Assembly (NCBI RefSeq): GCF_035594125.1
Contig: NC_087190.1
Location: 9,002,604 to 9,066,603, forward strand
DNA: 64,000 bases
Source of the DNA: Scylla paramamosain
Taxonomy: Eukaryota > Arthropoda > Malacostraca > Decapoda > Portunidae
Reading direction: 5' to 3'
Position 1 is the stretch's first letter. Each line of letters opens with the position of its first letter. Both the position numbers and the translations under genes were made by a program. The notes below the pieces were generated by a model. That model saw only the letters and a list, made by a program, of their open reading frames with translations, had not been told where the DNA came from and did no database searches. Shown piece by piece: positions 1 to 19,443 of this stretch.

Positions 1-99
1 AAAATAAATAAAATATTCATTCAAAGAACATTTGATGCAGATACATTGATTTTTGTTGGATTTATGAAGAAATAATATATATTTATTTATAAATATATA

Positions 100-215
<116 letters not shown>

Positions 216-228
216 CATAGAATCATAC

Positions 229-552
<324 letters not shown>

Positions 553-784
553 GCAAAGAGAAAGCCATGAATTTTAATTAACGACTAAAGATACACATTA
601 TATGAGAGAAATACTGGAAAAAGGGAAAAGAAAAAAATGTCGCGGTGCGTGAAGCAATGAAATTTCATAACTGGAAACCTCATTGCATATAAAAAAGAAT
701 TGTTGAGAAATTTTTTGCATAAAGCCCCCCCCCCCCAAAAAAAAAGAGGATAAAAAGATACAGAAAAATATAAAATATAAAAAT
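553..784. other. Unassigned AT-rich spacer
   Basis: This is AT-rich sequence with a run of 12 C at 725-736 followed by an A-run. I see no ORF of note and no recognised repeat. Satellite monomers begin at about 785. Confidence 0.5.
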
Positions 785-2384
785 TTTCAGTTCGAGAAAC
801 GTTTATTATGTGTGATTTTGAGCTTCTTTGGTACCAAAACGCTAATACGCGTGAATATCACTTTATATGGAGAAACAGAACAACATTGCCAAAAATGTGT
901 ACTTTGAGGATATTTCACATTGTATGCAAATCATTCTATATGGGAGAACGAAAAGACATTACCAGACACATGTCTTTTGAGTGTTTTTGAGCTTGTTAAG
1001 CACCAAAACGCTAACGAGCATTGCAAGCATCTTATATGGGGAAACAAAATAACATTACCAAAAACGTGTTTTTTCAGCGTTTTTGAGCTTCTAACGTACC
1101 AAAACGCTGAAAAGAATGCAAAACACTCTTTATAGAGGGACAGAATAACATTAACAAAGACGTATTTTAAGTGTTTTCACATTGTTAGGTATCAAAACGC
1201 TAAAATGCATGCAAAGTACCCTATATGGGGAAACGAAAGGACATTACGAGAAACGTGCATTACGAGTGTTTTTGAGCTTCTTAGGTACCAAAATGCTAAA
1301 ACGCATCGATAGCACTCTATATGGAGAAAAAAAAAACATCACGAAAAACTTGTATTTTGAGTGTTTTTCACTATATGGAGAAACAAAACGACATATCCAG
1401 AAACGTGTCTTTTGAGTGTTTATGTGGTGTTAGACACCAAAATGATAGAAAAAAAAAAGCATGAAACCATCCTATATGGGAATAGAAAACAACATTACCA
1501 AAAACGTGTCCTTTGAATGTTTTTGAGCTACTTACGTACCAAAATGCTAAAAGCATGCAAAACTCCATCTACAGAGAAACACGATAACATTGCGAAAAAC
1601 ATGCATTTTTAGTGTTTTTACGTACAAAAACGTCAAAATATATGCAATGTACCCTATATGGGGATAGGAAACGAGATTACGAGAAACATGTATTATGGAT
1701 GTTTTTAAGATTCTTAGGTAAGAGAACCCTAAAACGCATAAATAGCACTCTATATGGAGAAACATAACAGTACTGAAAAAAAATGTGTAATTTGAGTGTT
1801 TTTCACATTGTTAGATACTAATGCGCCAAAATGCTTGCAAAGCTTAGTATATGGGGAAACAGAACGACATTACCAGAGTGTTTTGAGTGTTTTTGAGCTA
1901 AATACCATGGAAATTATCATATGTGCAAATATAAAGTAAAATTACCGAAAAAAAAAACGTGTCTTTTGAGCTTTATACCTAACAAATCGTTAAAATGTAT
2001 GCAAAACATTCCTTGTGGAAACATAATAACATTATCAAAACGTGCATTTCGAGTTTTTTTTTTTTTCAGCTTGTTACGTACAAAAACGCCAAAAAATTTG
2101 TATCCCTATGTAGGGATACTAAAGGACATTACGAAAAACATGTATTATGAGTGTTTTTGAGTTTCTTACGTACCAGAAACGCTAAAACACATTAATAAAA
2201 TTCTATATGGAAAAAAAAATATACTAAAAAGGTTTGTTTGTTTTTTTTCGCAATATTAGGTACCAAAATGCCAAAATGCATGCAAAATACTTTATATGGT
2301 AAAACGAAAAAAACATTTCTAGTAACGTGAGTTTTGAATGTTTTTAAGCGTATTAGGTAGTGATACGCTAAAAATCACTGAAAA

Positions 2385-2757
<373 letters not shown>

Positions 2758-4707
2758 CAGAAACATTACTAAAAACATGCATTTTAAGTGTCTTGAGCTT
2801 CGCACGTACGAAAACACCAAAATGCATGCAAATTATCCTTTATAAGGAAGGAATCGATATTACCAGAAACGTATTTTGAGTGTTTATGAGCTTCTCAGGT
2901 ACCAAAATGCTAAAACGCAGGAATAGCAGTCTATATAAAGAAATAGAAAAAAGTAAATATTACGAAAAACGTGTACTTCGAATGTTTTTTTTTTACAATG
3001 TATTTTACCAATACGCCAAACTGCATACAAAGAACCCTATATGGGGAAACGGAAAGATATTTCTAGAAACGTGTCATTTGAGTGTTTTTTCAGCGTGTTA
3101 CGCACCAAATATACTGAAAAACAAGGAAAGCACGCTATATGGGAAAACAAAATAACATTACCAAAAACGTGTCTTTTGAGTGTGTCTTGAGCTTCTTAAG
3201 TAGCAGACTCTAAGCATTCAAAATACCTTTTCAGGCGAAACAGAAAAGAAAAAAAAAATATTTCAGGTACAAAACGCCAAAATGTATGCAAAGTGTATGG
3301 AGATGCGAATGGATATTAAGAGAAATATGTATTTTCAGTGTTGTTTTTAGTTGCTTAGATACCACAATGCTAAAACGCATAAATAGCACTCTATAAGAAG
3401 AAAAAGAACATTACCAAAAACGTGTATTTTGAGTGTTTTTCACATTCTTAGGGACAAAAACACCAAAATGCATTCATAAGAATGGAAAGAAAACGACATT
3501 ACTGGAAACGTGTGTTTTGAGTGCTTTTAGTGTGTTAGATACCAAAACGATAAAATCATAGAAATCACCCTATATAAGAATTCAAAATAACATTAGTAAA
3601 AGTATATTTTTTAAGTGTTTTTGAGATTCTTACGAACCAAAACGCTAAAACGTATGCAAAACACCCTTTGTTGAGTTGCAAAATAACAACACCAAAATGC
3701 TGCATTTTGAGTGTTTTTGAGTTTACGTACAAAAGCGCCAAAATGCATGCAAAGTAACCTATAACAGGAAACCAAAGGACGTTACGAGAAACGTGTATTA
3801 TAGGTAATTTTGAGCTCCTTAGCTACCAAAACGCTAAAACGCAGGAATAACATTCTATATGGAGAAAGAGAAACATTGCAATAAACGTGTATTTTGTGTT
3901 TTTCGCATTGTTCGGTATCAAAACGCCAAGATGGATTTAAAGACCCTTATTATGGGGAAACAAAACGACATTTACCAGAAACGTGTCTTGAATGTTTTTT
4001 TTGAGCGATTGATGCACCAAAACGCTAAAACGTAAGAAAACCATCGTATATGGGAATACAAAACAATGCCAAAAACGTGTTTTTATTTTTAATTTTTTAT
4101 TATTTTTTTTTTATGTTTAGCTTTTTACGCACCAAGACGCTAAAACACGAGCAAAATACTTTTTGTGGAGAAAAGAATATTACCAAAAACCTCTGTTTTG
4201 GATGTTTTGAGCTCGTTACGTAATGGAACACCAAAATACATGGGAAGTACCTTATACCGGAAAGGAAAGGACATTTTCAGAAAAGTGTCTTTGAATGTTT
4301 ATGAATATATTAAGTACCAAAACGTTAAATATCATGAAAAACACCCTATATGGGAAAGCAAAACAATAATACCAAAAAACGTGTATTATGAGTGTTTTTG
4401 ATAAAGAACCAAAACACTAGAAAACAAGAATTAACAAAAACGTTTATTTTGAGTGTTTTTCACACTCTTAGGTCCCAAAATGCCAGCATGCACGCAAAAT
4501 ATCCTACAAGAAGAAATGAAAGGACATGACGAGAAATCTCTTTTCTGAGTATTTTTGAGCTTCTTGCGTACCAAAACGCTGAAACGCATGCAAAACATAT
4601 TTTAAGGAGACAAGAGATAACATTATTAAAACCCTGTATTTTGAGTGTTTTTCAGTTTGTTATTTACAAACACGTGAAAATGCATACAAAGCACCCGATA
4701 TAAGGAA

Positions 4708-6225
4708 CATAAGAACATAAGAACATAAGAAATAAGGGAAGCTGCAAGAAGCGACCAGGCTTACACGTGGCAGTCCCTGTATGAAACACACCTACCTATT
4801 TCCATCTGTTATCCCCATCCATAAAATTGTCTAATTATTTCTTAAAGCTCTCTAGTGTCCTAGCACTAACTACATGATTACTGAGTCCGTTCCACTCATC
4901 TACCACTCTATTTGAGAGCCAATTTTTTTCTATCTCCATCCTAAACCTAAATTTTTTAAACTTGAACCCGTTATTTCTTGTTCTACCCTGGTTGCTGATC
5001 CTAAGAATTTTGCTTACATCTCCCTTGTTATAACCCTTATACCACTTAAAGACTTCTATCAGGTCCCCTCTTAACCTACGTCTCTCTAAAGAATGTAAAT
5101 TTAACAGCTTCAACCTCGCCTCGTAAGGAATACTCCTCATCCCCTGTATCCTTTTGGTCATTCTCCTCTGTACTGATTTTAATAGACCTATATCTTTCCT
5201 GTAATGTGGGGACCAGAACTGCACAGCGTAGTCTAGATGAGGTCTGACCAACGCCAAGTATAACTTTAATATTACTTCCGGCCTTCTACTCTTAACACTC
5301 CTAAAAATGAATCCTAGTACCCTATTTGCCTTGTTTCTGGCTTCTATGCATTGTTTCCCTAGACGGAGTTCAGAGCTAACTATAACTCCTAAATCTTTCT
5401 CGTACCCTGTACCTACCAGAGTTTGGTTGTTTAATGTGTACCTATTGTGTGGGTTTCCTCTACCTACGCTAAGCACTTTGCATTTATTGATATTAAATTG
5501 CATTTGCCATCTATCCGTCCATTCATTCATTCTATCTAAGTCTGCCTGCAAGGTGATGGCATCCGATTCTGACCTAATTGATCTACCTATCTTTGTGTCA
5601 TCCGCAAATTTACAAACATCAGTACTAATTCCACTATCCAAGTCATTGATATATATTAGAAATAACAATGGCCCTAATACTGATCCCTGTGGCACCCCAC
5701 TAATTACATGACCCCATTCGGATTTCGAGCCGTTTATTACCACTCTCTGTCGCCTGTTACCAAGCCATGACCCTATCCAGCCTAACACCTTCCCATCTAT
5801 CCCGTGTGCCCTAACCTTTCTTTCTCAGGAACCTTTGATGGGGTACCTTGTCAAATGCTTTACTAAAGTCCAGATAAAAGATATCATAACTATCACCATT
5901 ATCTACTGCCTCGTACACCTTACTGTAAAAACTTAACAAGTTTGTCAGGCAAGACTTCCCCTTCATGAAGCCATGCTGTGACTGATTTATTAAGTTATGT
6001 TTATCTAAATGTTCCCTAATGTTCCTCGCTATCATTGACTCTAACATTTTACCTACAAATGAAGTTAAGCTGACAGGTCTATAATTAGACGCTAAAGTTT
6101 TATCTCTTTTCTTAAAAATGGGTACTACATTAGCCTGCCTCCACATTACTGGTACCTCACCCGACTCCAGTGATTTCCTAAAGACAGAAACTAACGACTC
6201 ACTAATAATCTCTTTACATTTACTT
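4708..6225 (-). mobile_element. CR1-like non-LTR retrotransposon, 5'-truncated
   Basis: A minus-strand LINE inserted cleanly in a satellite monomer: satellite text stops at ATATAAGG and resumes as CGAAAGGACATTACGGG. The 3' end carries a tandem 8-bp tail, TTCTTATG repeated three times, preceded by CTTGCAGCTTCCCTTATT. Short 3' octamer repeats instead of poly(A) are a known CR1-clade trait. The 5' part (endonuclease) is missing. Two further copies with the same 3' end lie at 46,963-47,826 and 50,190-50,630. Confidence 0.85.
4835..6222 (-). pseudogene. Reverse transcriptase of the CR1-like element (one frameshift)
   Basis: RNA-templated DNA polymerase that would drive target-primed reverse transcription. 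In order on the minus strand: the start of the RT (WRQANVVPIFKK, 6,146), YRPVSLTS, FMKGKSC, the catalytic Asp motif YLDFSKAFDKVPH, then a single frameshift near 5,815. After it come SGVPQGSVLGPLLFLIYIND, the active-site box KFADDTKI, and a C-terminal region ending SARTLESFKK at 4,835. The coding region is open upstream to 6,222, where the element is truncated. Apart from the frameshift the RT is intact, so the insertion is probably fairly young. CR1 or the related L2 clade both fit. Confidence 0.87.
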
Positions 6226-6565
<340 letters not shown>

Positions 6566-6673
6566 TTATAATTGAGTTTTTGAGTCATTGAACAATACCA
6601 AATTTACTCTGCCCCAATCAGAAATTTTAGAGAGATGAGAAGTCAGGCGTGTTGTGGCTTCCCTGCGTGAAAT
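6566..6673 (-). mobile_element. LINE-2 reverse-transcriptase fragment (older copy)
   Basis: About 108 bp encoding, on the minus strand, residues like ISDWGRVNLVLFND, found inside the RT of LINE-2 copies (compare 7,320-7,440). It sits immediately beyond the poly(T)/3' end of the next copy. This suggests that the larger copy inserted into, or recombined with, an older member of the same family. Confidence 0.75.
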
Positions 6674-7108
6674 GTTTTTTTTTTTTTGTTTGTTTTTATG
6701 TAGGAAGGACACTGGCCAGGGGCAACAAAAATCTAGTAAAAAAAAATGCCCACTGAAATGCCAGTCCCATAAAAGGGTCAAAGCAGTGGTCAAAAATTGG
6801 TGGATAGGTGTTTTGAAACCTCCCTCTTGAAGGAATTCAAGTCATAGGAAGGTGGAAATACAGAAGCAGGCAGGGAGTTCCAGAGTTTACCAGAGAAAGG
6901 TATGAATGATTGAGAATACTGGTTAACTCTTGCGTTAGAGAGGTGGACAGAATAGGGGTGAGAGAAAGAAGAAAGTCTTGTGCAGCGAGGCCGCGGAAGG
7001 AGGGGAGGGATGCAGTTAGCAAGATCAGAAGAGCAGTTAGCATGAAAATAGTGGTAGAAGACAGCTAGATATGCAACATTGCGGCGGTGAGAGAGAGGCT
7101 GAAGACAG

Positions 7109-7626
7109 TCAGTTAGAGGAGAGGAGTTGATGAGACGAGAAAAACTGGCGGAGACGTCTCAGAACACCTAACTTCATAGAAGCTGTTTCAGCTAGAGATG
7201 AGATGTGAAGTTTCCTGTTCAGATTATATGTAAAGGACAGACCGAAGATGTTCAGTGTAGAAGAGGGGGACAGTTGAGTGTCAATGAAGAAGAGGGGATA
7301 GTTGTCTGGAAGGTTGTTTCGAGTTGATAGATGGAGGAATTGAGTTTTTGAGGCATTGAACAATACCAAGTTTGCTCTGCCCCAATCAGAAATTTTAGAA
7401 AGATCAGAAGTCAGGCGTTCTGTGGCTTCCCTGCATGATATGTTTACCTCCTGAAGGGTTGGACGTCTATGAAAAGACGTGGAAAAGTGCAGGGTGGTAT
7501 CATCAGTGTAGGAGTGGATAGGACAAGAAGTTTGGTTTAGAAGATCATTAATGAATTGAATTAAATGAATTAATAAGAGAGTGGGTGACAGGACAGAACC
7601 CTGAGGAACACCACTGTTAACCAGAA
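7109..7626 (-). pseudogene. LINE-2 RT C-terminal half
   Basis: The open frame picks up at the GVPQGSVLSP motif, then PIHSYTDDTTLHF (the RT catalytic YxDD box in the form YTDD), ISDWGRANLVLFNASKTQF, LNIFGLSFTYNLNRKLHISS and LRRLRQFFSSHQLL. The N-terminal RT motifs are deleted, so the enzyme would be dead. Downstream 3' coding continues in pieces (6,837-7,043, with FKREVSK-like end sequence in related copies). Confidence 0.85.
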
Positions 7627-8987
7627 TCGTCCAAGGTAGAGTTTTTAGCAAAGGTTTGAGCAAAGAGTTCAGCTTTAGAAACAGATGTGATAGCAGTGGT
7701 GCCATCTGGTTGAAGTAGAGGAGGGAAAGAAGAAGAAGCAAAGTTATTGGAGATATTTTTGGCTAGATTCCAGAAATCACGAGGGGAGTTAGATCTTGAA
7801 AGGTTTTGACATTTTCTGTTAATGAAGGAGTTTTTGGCTAGTTGGAGAACAGACTTGGCATGGTTCCGGGCAGAAATATAAAGTGCATGAGATTCTGGTG
7901 ATGGAAGGCTTAAGTACCTTTTGTGGGCTACCTTTCTATCATGTATAGTACGAGAACAAGCTGTGTTAAACCAAGGTTTAGAAGGTTTAGGACGAGAGAA
8001 AGAGTGAGGAATGTATGCCTCCATGCCAGACACTATCACCTCTGTTATGCGCTCAGCACACAAAGACGGGTCTCTGACACGGAAGCAGTAGTCATTCCAA
8101 GGAAAATCAGCAAAATACCTCCTCAGGTCCCCCCAACTAGCAGAGGCAAAACGCCAAAGGCACCTTCGCTTAGGGGGATCCTGAGGAGGGATTGGAGTGA
8201 TAGGACAAGATAAAGATATGAGATTGTGATCGGAGGAGCCCAACGGAGAAGAAAAGGTGACAGCATAAGCAGAAGGATTAGAGGTCAGGAAAAGGTCAAG
8301 AATGTTGGGCGTATCTCCAAGACGGTCAGGAATACGAGTAGGGTGTTGCACCAATTGCTCTAGGTCATGGAGGATAGCAAAGTTGTAGGCTAGTTCACCA
8401 GGATGGTCAGTGAAGGGATAGGAAAGCCAAAGCTGGTGGTGAACATTGAAATCTCCAAGAATGGAGATCTCTGCAAAAGGGAAGAGGATCAGAATGTGCT
8501 CCACTTTGGAAGTTAAGTAGTCAAAGAATTTCTTATAGTCAGAGGAGTTAGGAGAGAGGTATACAGCACAGATAAATTTAGTATGAGAGTGACTCTGTAG
8601 TCGTAGCCAGATGGTGGAAAACTCGGAAGATTCAAAAGCGTGGGCACGAGAGCAGGTTAAGTCAATGCGCACATAAACGCAGCATCCAGCTTTGGATAGA
8701 AAATGAGGATAGAGAATGTAGGAGGGAACAAAAAAGGGGCTACTGTCAGTTACCTCAGACACCTGAGTTTCATTGAGGAAAAGAAGATGAGGTTTAGAAG
8801 AGGAGAGGTGGTGTTCTACAGATTGAAAATTAGATCTTAGACCGCGAATGTTGCAGAAGTTAATGAAGAAAATGTTGAGGGGGGTGTCAAGACACTTAGG
8901 GTCGTCGACAGAAAGGCAGTCCGACCTGGGGACATTTATGGTCCCCTCCCCAGATGGGGACTCCGAGGCTGGTGTAGGAGTCGCCAT
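7617..8987 (-). pseudogene. LINE-2 ORF: apurinic-like endonuclease and linker, fused out of frame to RT
   Basis: A 456-codon open frame beginning [15 protein letters not shown]. The exonuclease/endonuclease/phosphatase fold is visible: NIRGLRSN near residue 50, [17 protein letters not shown] near 180, ILDLFLTSN, and the catalytic GSSDHNLIS near 250. A Trp-rich linker with [20 protein letters not shown] follows, up to KNSTLDDSG at 7,620. The enzyme nicks target DNA in retrotransposition. The frame then meets the deletion junction: about 200 residues covering the first RT motifs are absent and sequence continues as NSGVPQGSVLSP. The start at 8,987 is supported by a matching start near 21,940 in the second copy. 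Confidence 0.87.
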
Positions 8988-9064
8988 GATGATTTTAAAA
9001 TTTTTGAGTGAAGGGTGTGTGTGTTATTAGGTGCTTGTAGTTTTGTGTGGAGGAAGAGAGTTGT

Positions 9065-11925
<2,861 letters not shown>

Positions 11926-13622
11926 GTTTTTTTTATGCTCTTTAGCGTTTTTGTTCCTAAAACACTCAAAAATACTCAAAAGACACGTTTCTGGCATATA
12001 TATTTTATTTCGTTTCATGTTTATATATGAATTTTCGTGCTTTGGTACCTAACAATTTGAAAAACCCACAAAATATACGTTTTTGGTAATGTTGTTCCGT
12101 TTCTCCATACAGAGAGCTATTCACGCGAGGTGAAAAATATTGGCGTTTTTGTAGGTAAGAAGCTCAAAAACACTCAAAATACACGTTTTGATTAATATTT
12201 TGGCACCGAAGACGCAAAAAAAAAAAAAAAGAAAAAAAAACACATAATACATGTTTCTTGTAATGTTCTTTCGTTTCCCCATATATGGTACTTTGCATGG
12301 ATTTCAGCATTTTGGTACCAAACGAGCTAAAACACGCTCACAATACACGTTTTTGATAACGATGTTCTGTTTCTTCAAATCACGTGCTTTACATGCATTT
12401 TGGCTTTTTTGGTACCTAATAAGAAGAAAAATCGAAATCGAGTGCTTTTGAATGCAATTTGGCGTTTTGGTACCTAACAACTCATTACTCCGGTTTTTGC
12501 TAATGTTTTTTTTTTTTTTCATATAGAGTGCTATTCACGGTACCTTAGAAGTTCAACAACACTCGTAATACACATTATTCGTAAAGTCCTTTCCTTTCTC
12601 CACATAGAATGCTTTGCATGCATTTTGGCGTTTTCGAACTTAACAAGGTGAAAAATGTTGGCGTTTTTGTAGGTAAGAAGCTCAAAAACACTCAAAATAC
12701 ACGTTTTGATTAATGTTTTTCTGCTCCATCAAGGGTGTTTTGGATGCCTTTTAGTGTTTTTGGTACGTAAGAAGCTCAAATGCAATGAAAAGTAACGTTT
12801 TTTGTTATTATTTTGTTATTATTTTTCTTTCGCATAATGGGTGCTTTACATGCATTTTAGCGTTTTCGTGGCTAACACTCCCAAAACATTCAAAAGACAC
12901 GTTTTTGGTAATGTCGTTTCGTTCCCCCCATACAGAGTACTTTACATGCTTTTTGGCGTTGTGGTCCTAACTATGTGTAAAACACTCATCAATACGCATT
13001 TTTGGTAATGTTCTTCGGTTTCTCCATATATAGCGCTATTCATCGTTTTAGCGTTTGGTACCTTAGAATCTCAAAAAGACTCATAATATTCGCTTCTCAT
13101 AATGTCGTTTCGTTTCTCCATATAGGGTGCTTTGCATGCATTTTAGAGTTTTGTTACCTAACGAGCCAAAACACACTCACAATGCAGTTTTTTTTTTTTT
13201 TTTCAGGCAACATTGTTCTGTTTCTTCAAACCACGTGGTTTGTATGCATTTTTGCGTTTTGGTACCTAACAATGTAATAAAAAAAAACTTTAATTACACG
13301 TTTTTTATAATGTAGTTCTTTTCTCCATACAAATTATTATTTGTGCGTTTTAGCGTTTTGGTACCTAAAAAGCAAAAAAAAAAGACATAATACACGTTTC
13401 TCGTAATGTTCCTTTCTTTCCCCGCATAGGGTACTTTGCTTGGATTTTGGCGTTTTTTAACGTAATACACTCAAAAACACTCAAAATATTTGTTTCTGGT
13501 AATGTTATTCTGTTTCTCCATAAAAGGTGTTTTGAAAGAATTTTAGCATTTTGGTACGTAATAAGATGAAAAACACTCAAGACACGTTTATGGTAATGTT
13601 TTCTATTCGCATATAGGGTGCT
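11926..13622 (-). repeat. Inverted satellite block
   Basis: About 1.7 kb in which every monomer reads as the reverse complement: GCATTTTGGCGTTTTGGTAC, then ACTCAAAATACACGTTTTTG, then GTAATGTTCTTTCGTTTCCC. Both breakpoints (about 11,920 and 13,622) fall at the CACCCTATATG position of a monomer. At the left one the text folds back on itself (AACGTTAAATGGCAT facing ATGCTCTTTAGCGTT). Plus-strand monomers lie on both sides. Confidence 0.87.
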
Positions 13623-17440
<3,818 letters not shown>

Positions 17441-18600
17441 TGTTTGTAAGAATTGGCAATTCTACAATTTGTAATCCTAGCATTGCTTCTACTCTACCTA
17501 CTGCTACCGCTTCTGCTTCTTCTGGTACCACTAGGGCACCTCCTTCACTATTAAACTCCTGCACTAAGACCCTACCATTAAAAAAAATTTGGGGACGAGG
17601 ACCCCAACTACTCTGCACTGCCGTTTTTACAGCAATGTGAGAACTTGATGACAAACAGTAACATTATCTCCAGGACAGACAAGATATCTTCTGTCAGGTC
17701 ACAATTAATCCCTGGCTCGCTTGCCTTTACCATGATGGCAGTTCACTGCTTTAAGCCTTGTATGCTTCAAGATGGTTATGCTAAGTTTCGTAGTAATTTC
17801 TTGCGTGCCTTTAGAGCTTAACGGACTCACAATTCCTTTCTTTAGGCTTTTCGTTATGCAGAGTCACTACACAGCTTGGAAATGTAGGTCACATGGTCGG
17901 TCAAATTCATGCTGTTGAGTACACATATGTAAACTAGTTACAATATGGTCAGATGAGTCTAGATAAACTACAAGTCTTCTTTTCTTAGAGTTCACGAGTT
18001 ATGTTAATTACCTTTACTCCTCGTGTTCTTTCACCAATGAAATTAAACACACTTACTCTTTTTGATTTTGCCATGAAAATCAGTAACAAACTGCAGGAAT
18101 TGCCTCATGCTCTTAGCCTGTCACCTGTTGTAAGTGACCCATCTGCATCTTCACCTCTTCAGACATCTCCCATTGAGCATGTTTCCTTTCAAGTGTTTCA
18201 AGTTTTCTCGTGCACTTATTGTTGCAAAAATGGTCACACCTACTGATATTCCTTCATATTCCTCTTAAGAAAAAAAACTCGTCTGCTCGCTCATCGCCTC
18301 CACCAGAGCATGACACAACTTCTAGGAATGTGCCTTCTAAGCAATTTTCAGGCTGCTCTTGTCTTAAACCTTCCATTTTCATTTCTCTGCTCTTCACGAT
18401 ATACGCGCTCACGATCTCCGGCCCCTAGACCTTGTATGCCCCTTGAGTGTCTTGTCCGCTTTCACTCTTCTGCTCAAACACGGTATACTTGCTCCCTGTC
18501 TCCAGCCCCGAGACCTCGCATGTCTCTTGAGCGTCCATCTAAATTGCCTCATGCAAGGAATGTTTCAAAATTCTAGAATGGCAGCAACACCAAGTTGTAA
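17441..18600 (+). pseudogene. Gypsy element 1 gag remnant
   Basis: Stop- and frameshift-ridden plus-strand sequence that reads in patches like a retrotransposon capsid: DIFCQVTINPWLACLYHDG near 17,690, RYAESLHSLE-like text near 17,860, and AMKISNKLQELPHAL at 18,075. CTYCCKNGH at about 18,212-18,238 looks like a decayed CCHC zinc knuckle whose last Cys is lost. Gag would package the element RNA. It is assigned from its order before protease and RT; no single open frame survives. Confidence 0.55.
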
Positions 18601-18710
18601 CAGTCACTTCATGAAATTTTCAGAGCTGTCAAACTTAACACAGGAAAGATTAGTGTCGTCTTGTCCAGAGCACTCTCACTCTTCCCAATGTCATTGCTGC
18701 CTTTCAAGGT

Positions 18711-19443
18711 ATGCAGTGCTTTTCTTATGACACTCTTCTTTCCTTGGGAGTTGACACTGGTGCTTCTTGTAATCTCTTGAGTGTCCAGGCTTATTCCAAA
18801 TTTAAGGATTTACTTAATCTTCCCTTACAGCATGCTGACAATAATTTTGTCAGTGTACAAGGGTCTTCCTTACATGTCCTTGGCACAGTTGTTCTCCCCT
18901 TGTCTCTTGCCAAAAATTCACCACCATTTGAAGCATTTTTTTTTTTCTTGTAGCTTCTGATTTTGTCCTCAACAGCGATGGTCTATTAGGATTTGACTCA
19001 CTCCTGACTAATGGTAGTGATGTTTTTCCTCAACATCATGCTATTTCATATCAGGATGTTGTTATCTCTGGAATGCACATTCCAGCACCACTCTTAGCCT
19101 GTTGACTCCTGTGTCTTATCTTTGGTTACCAGAGTTCATTCATAGGTTGGCTTTTGAAAGTACTCTTTCCTGTGTCTGATAAGATCATGTAACTGATGCC
19201 TTGGTGACCAACCTAACCGGCACCACGACTTCTCTTAAGAACGGCGTTCTTCTTAGTTTTTTTTTTTTTTTAAGTCTGCAACACTAGATCCTTTAATGAC
19301 TCTCCACACCTTATTGCTTCTGTTTCTCCTAATACAGATATTTCTCATGATATTGCTGGTCTCATTTCTCAGCTTTCAGCTCATGTTAAGGTGTTGGATT
19401 TCTCAACAGCAAAATCTCGTCTCCCCGGTTTGCTAGTCATTCA
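18711..19443 (+). pseudogene. Gypsy element 1 aspartic protease region
   Basis: The first 80 codons are open and contain LLSLGVDTGASCNLLSVQAY, with the DTG/A active-site motif of retropepsins near residue 14. FVSVQGSSLHVLGTVVLPLS follows, as in gypsy proteases. After a T-run the frame shifts, with NSDGLLGFDSLLTN at about 18,970 matching the second conserved protease segment (GLLGxD). The region decays through more stops until a LINE-2 insertion at 19,444. The protease would process Gag-Pol; this copy cannot. Confidence 0.75.
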
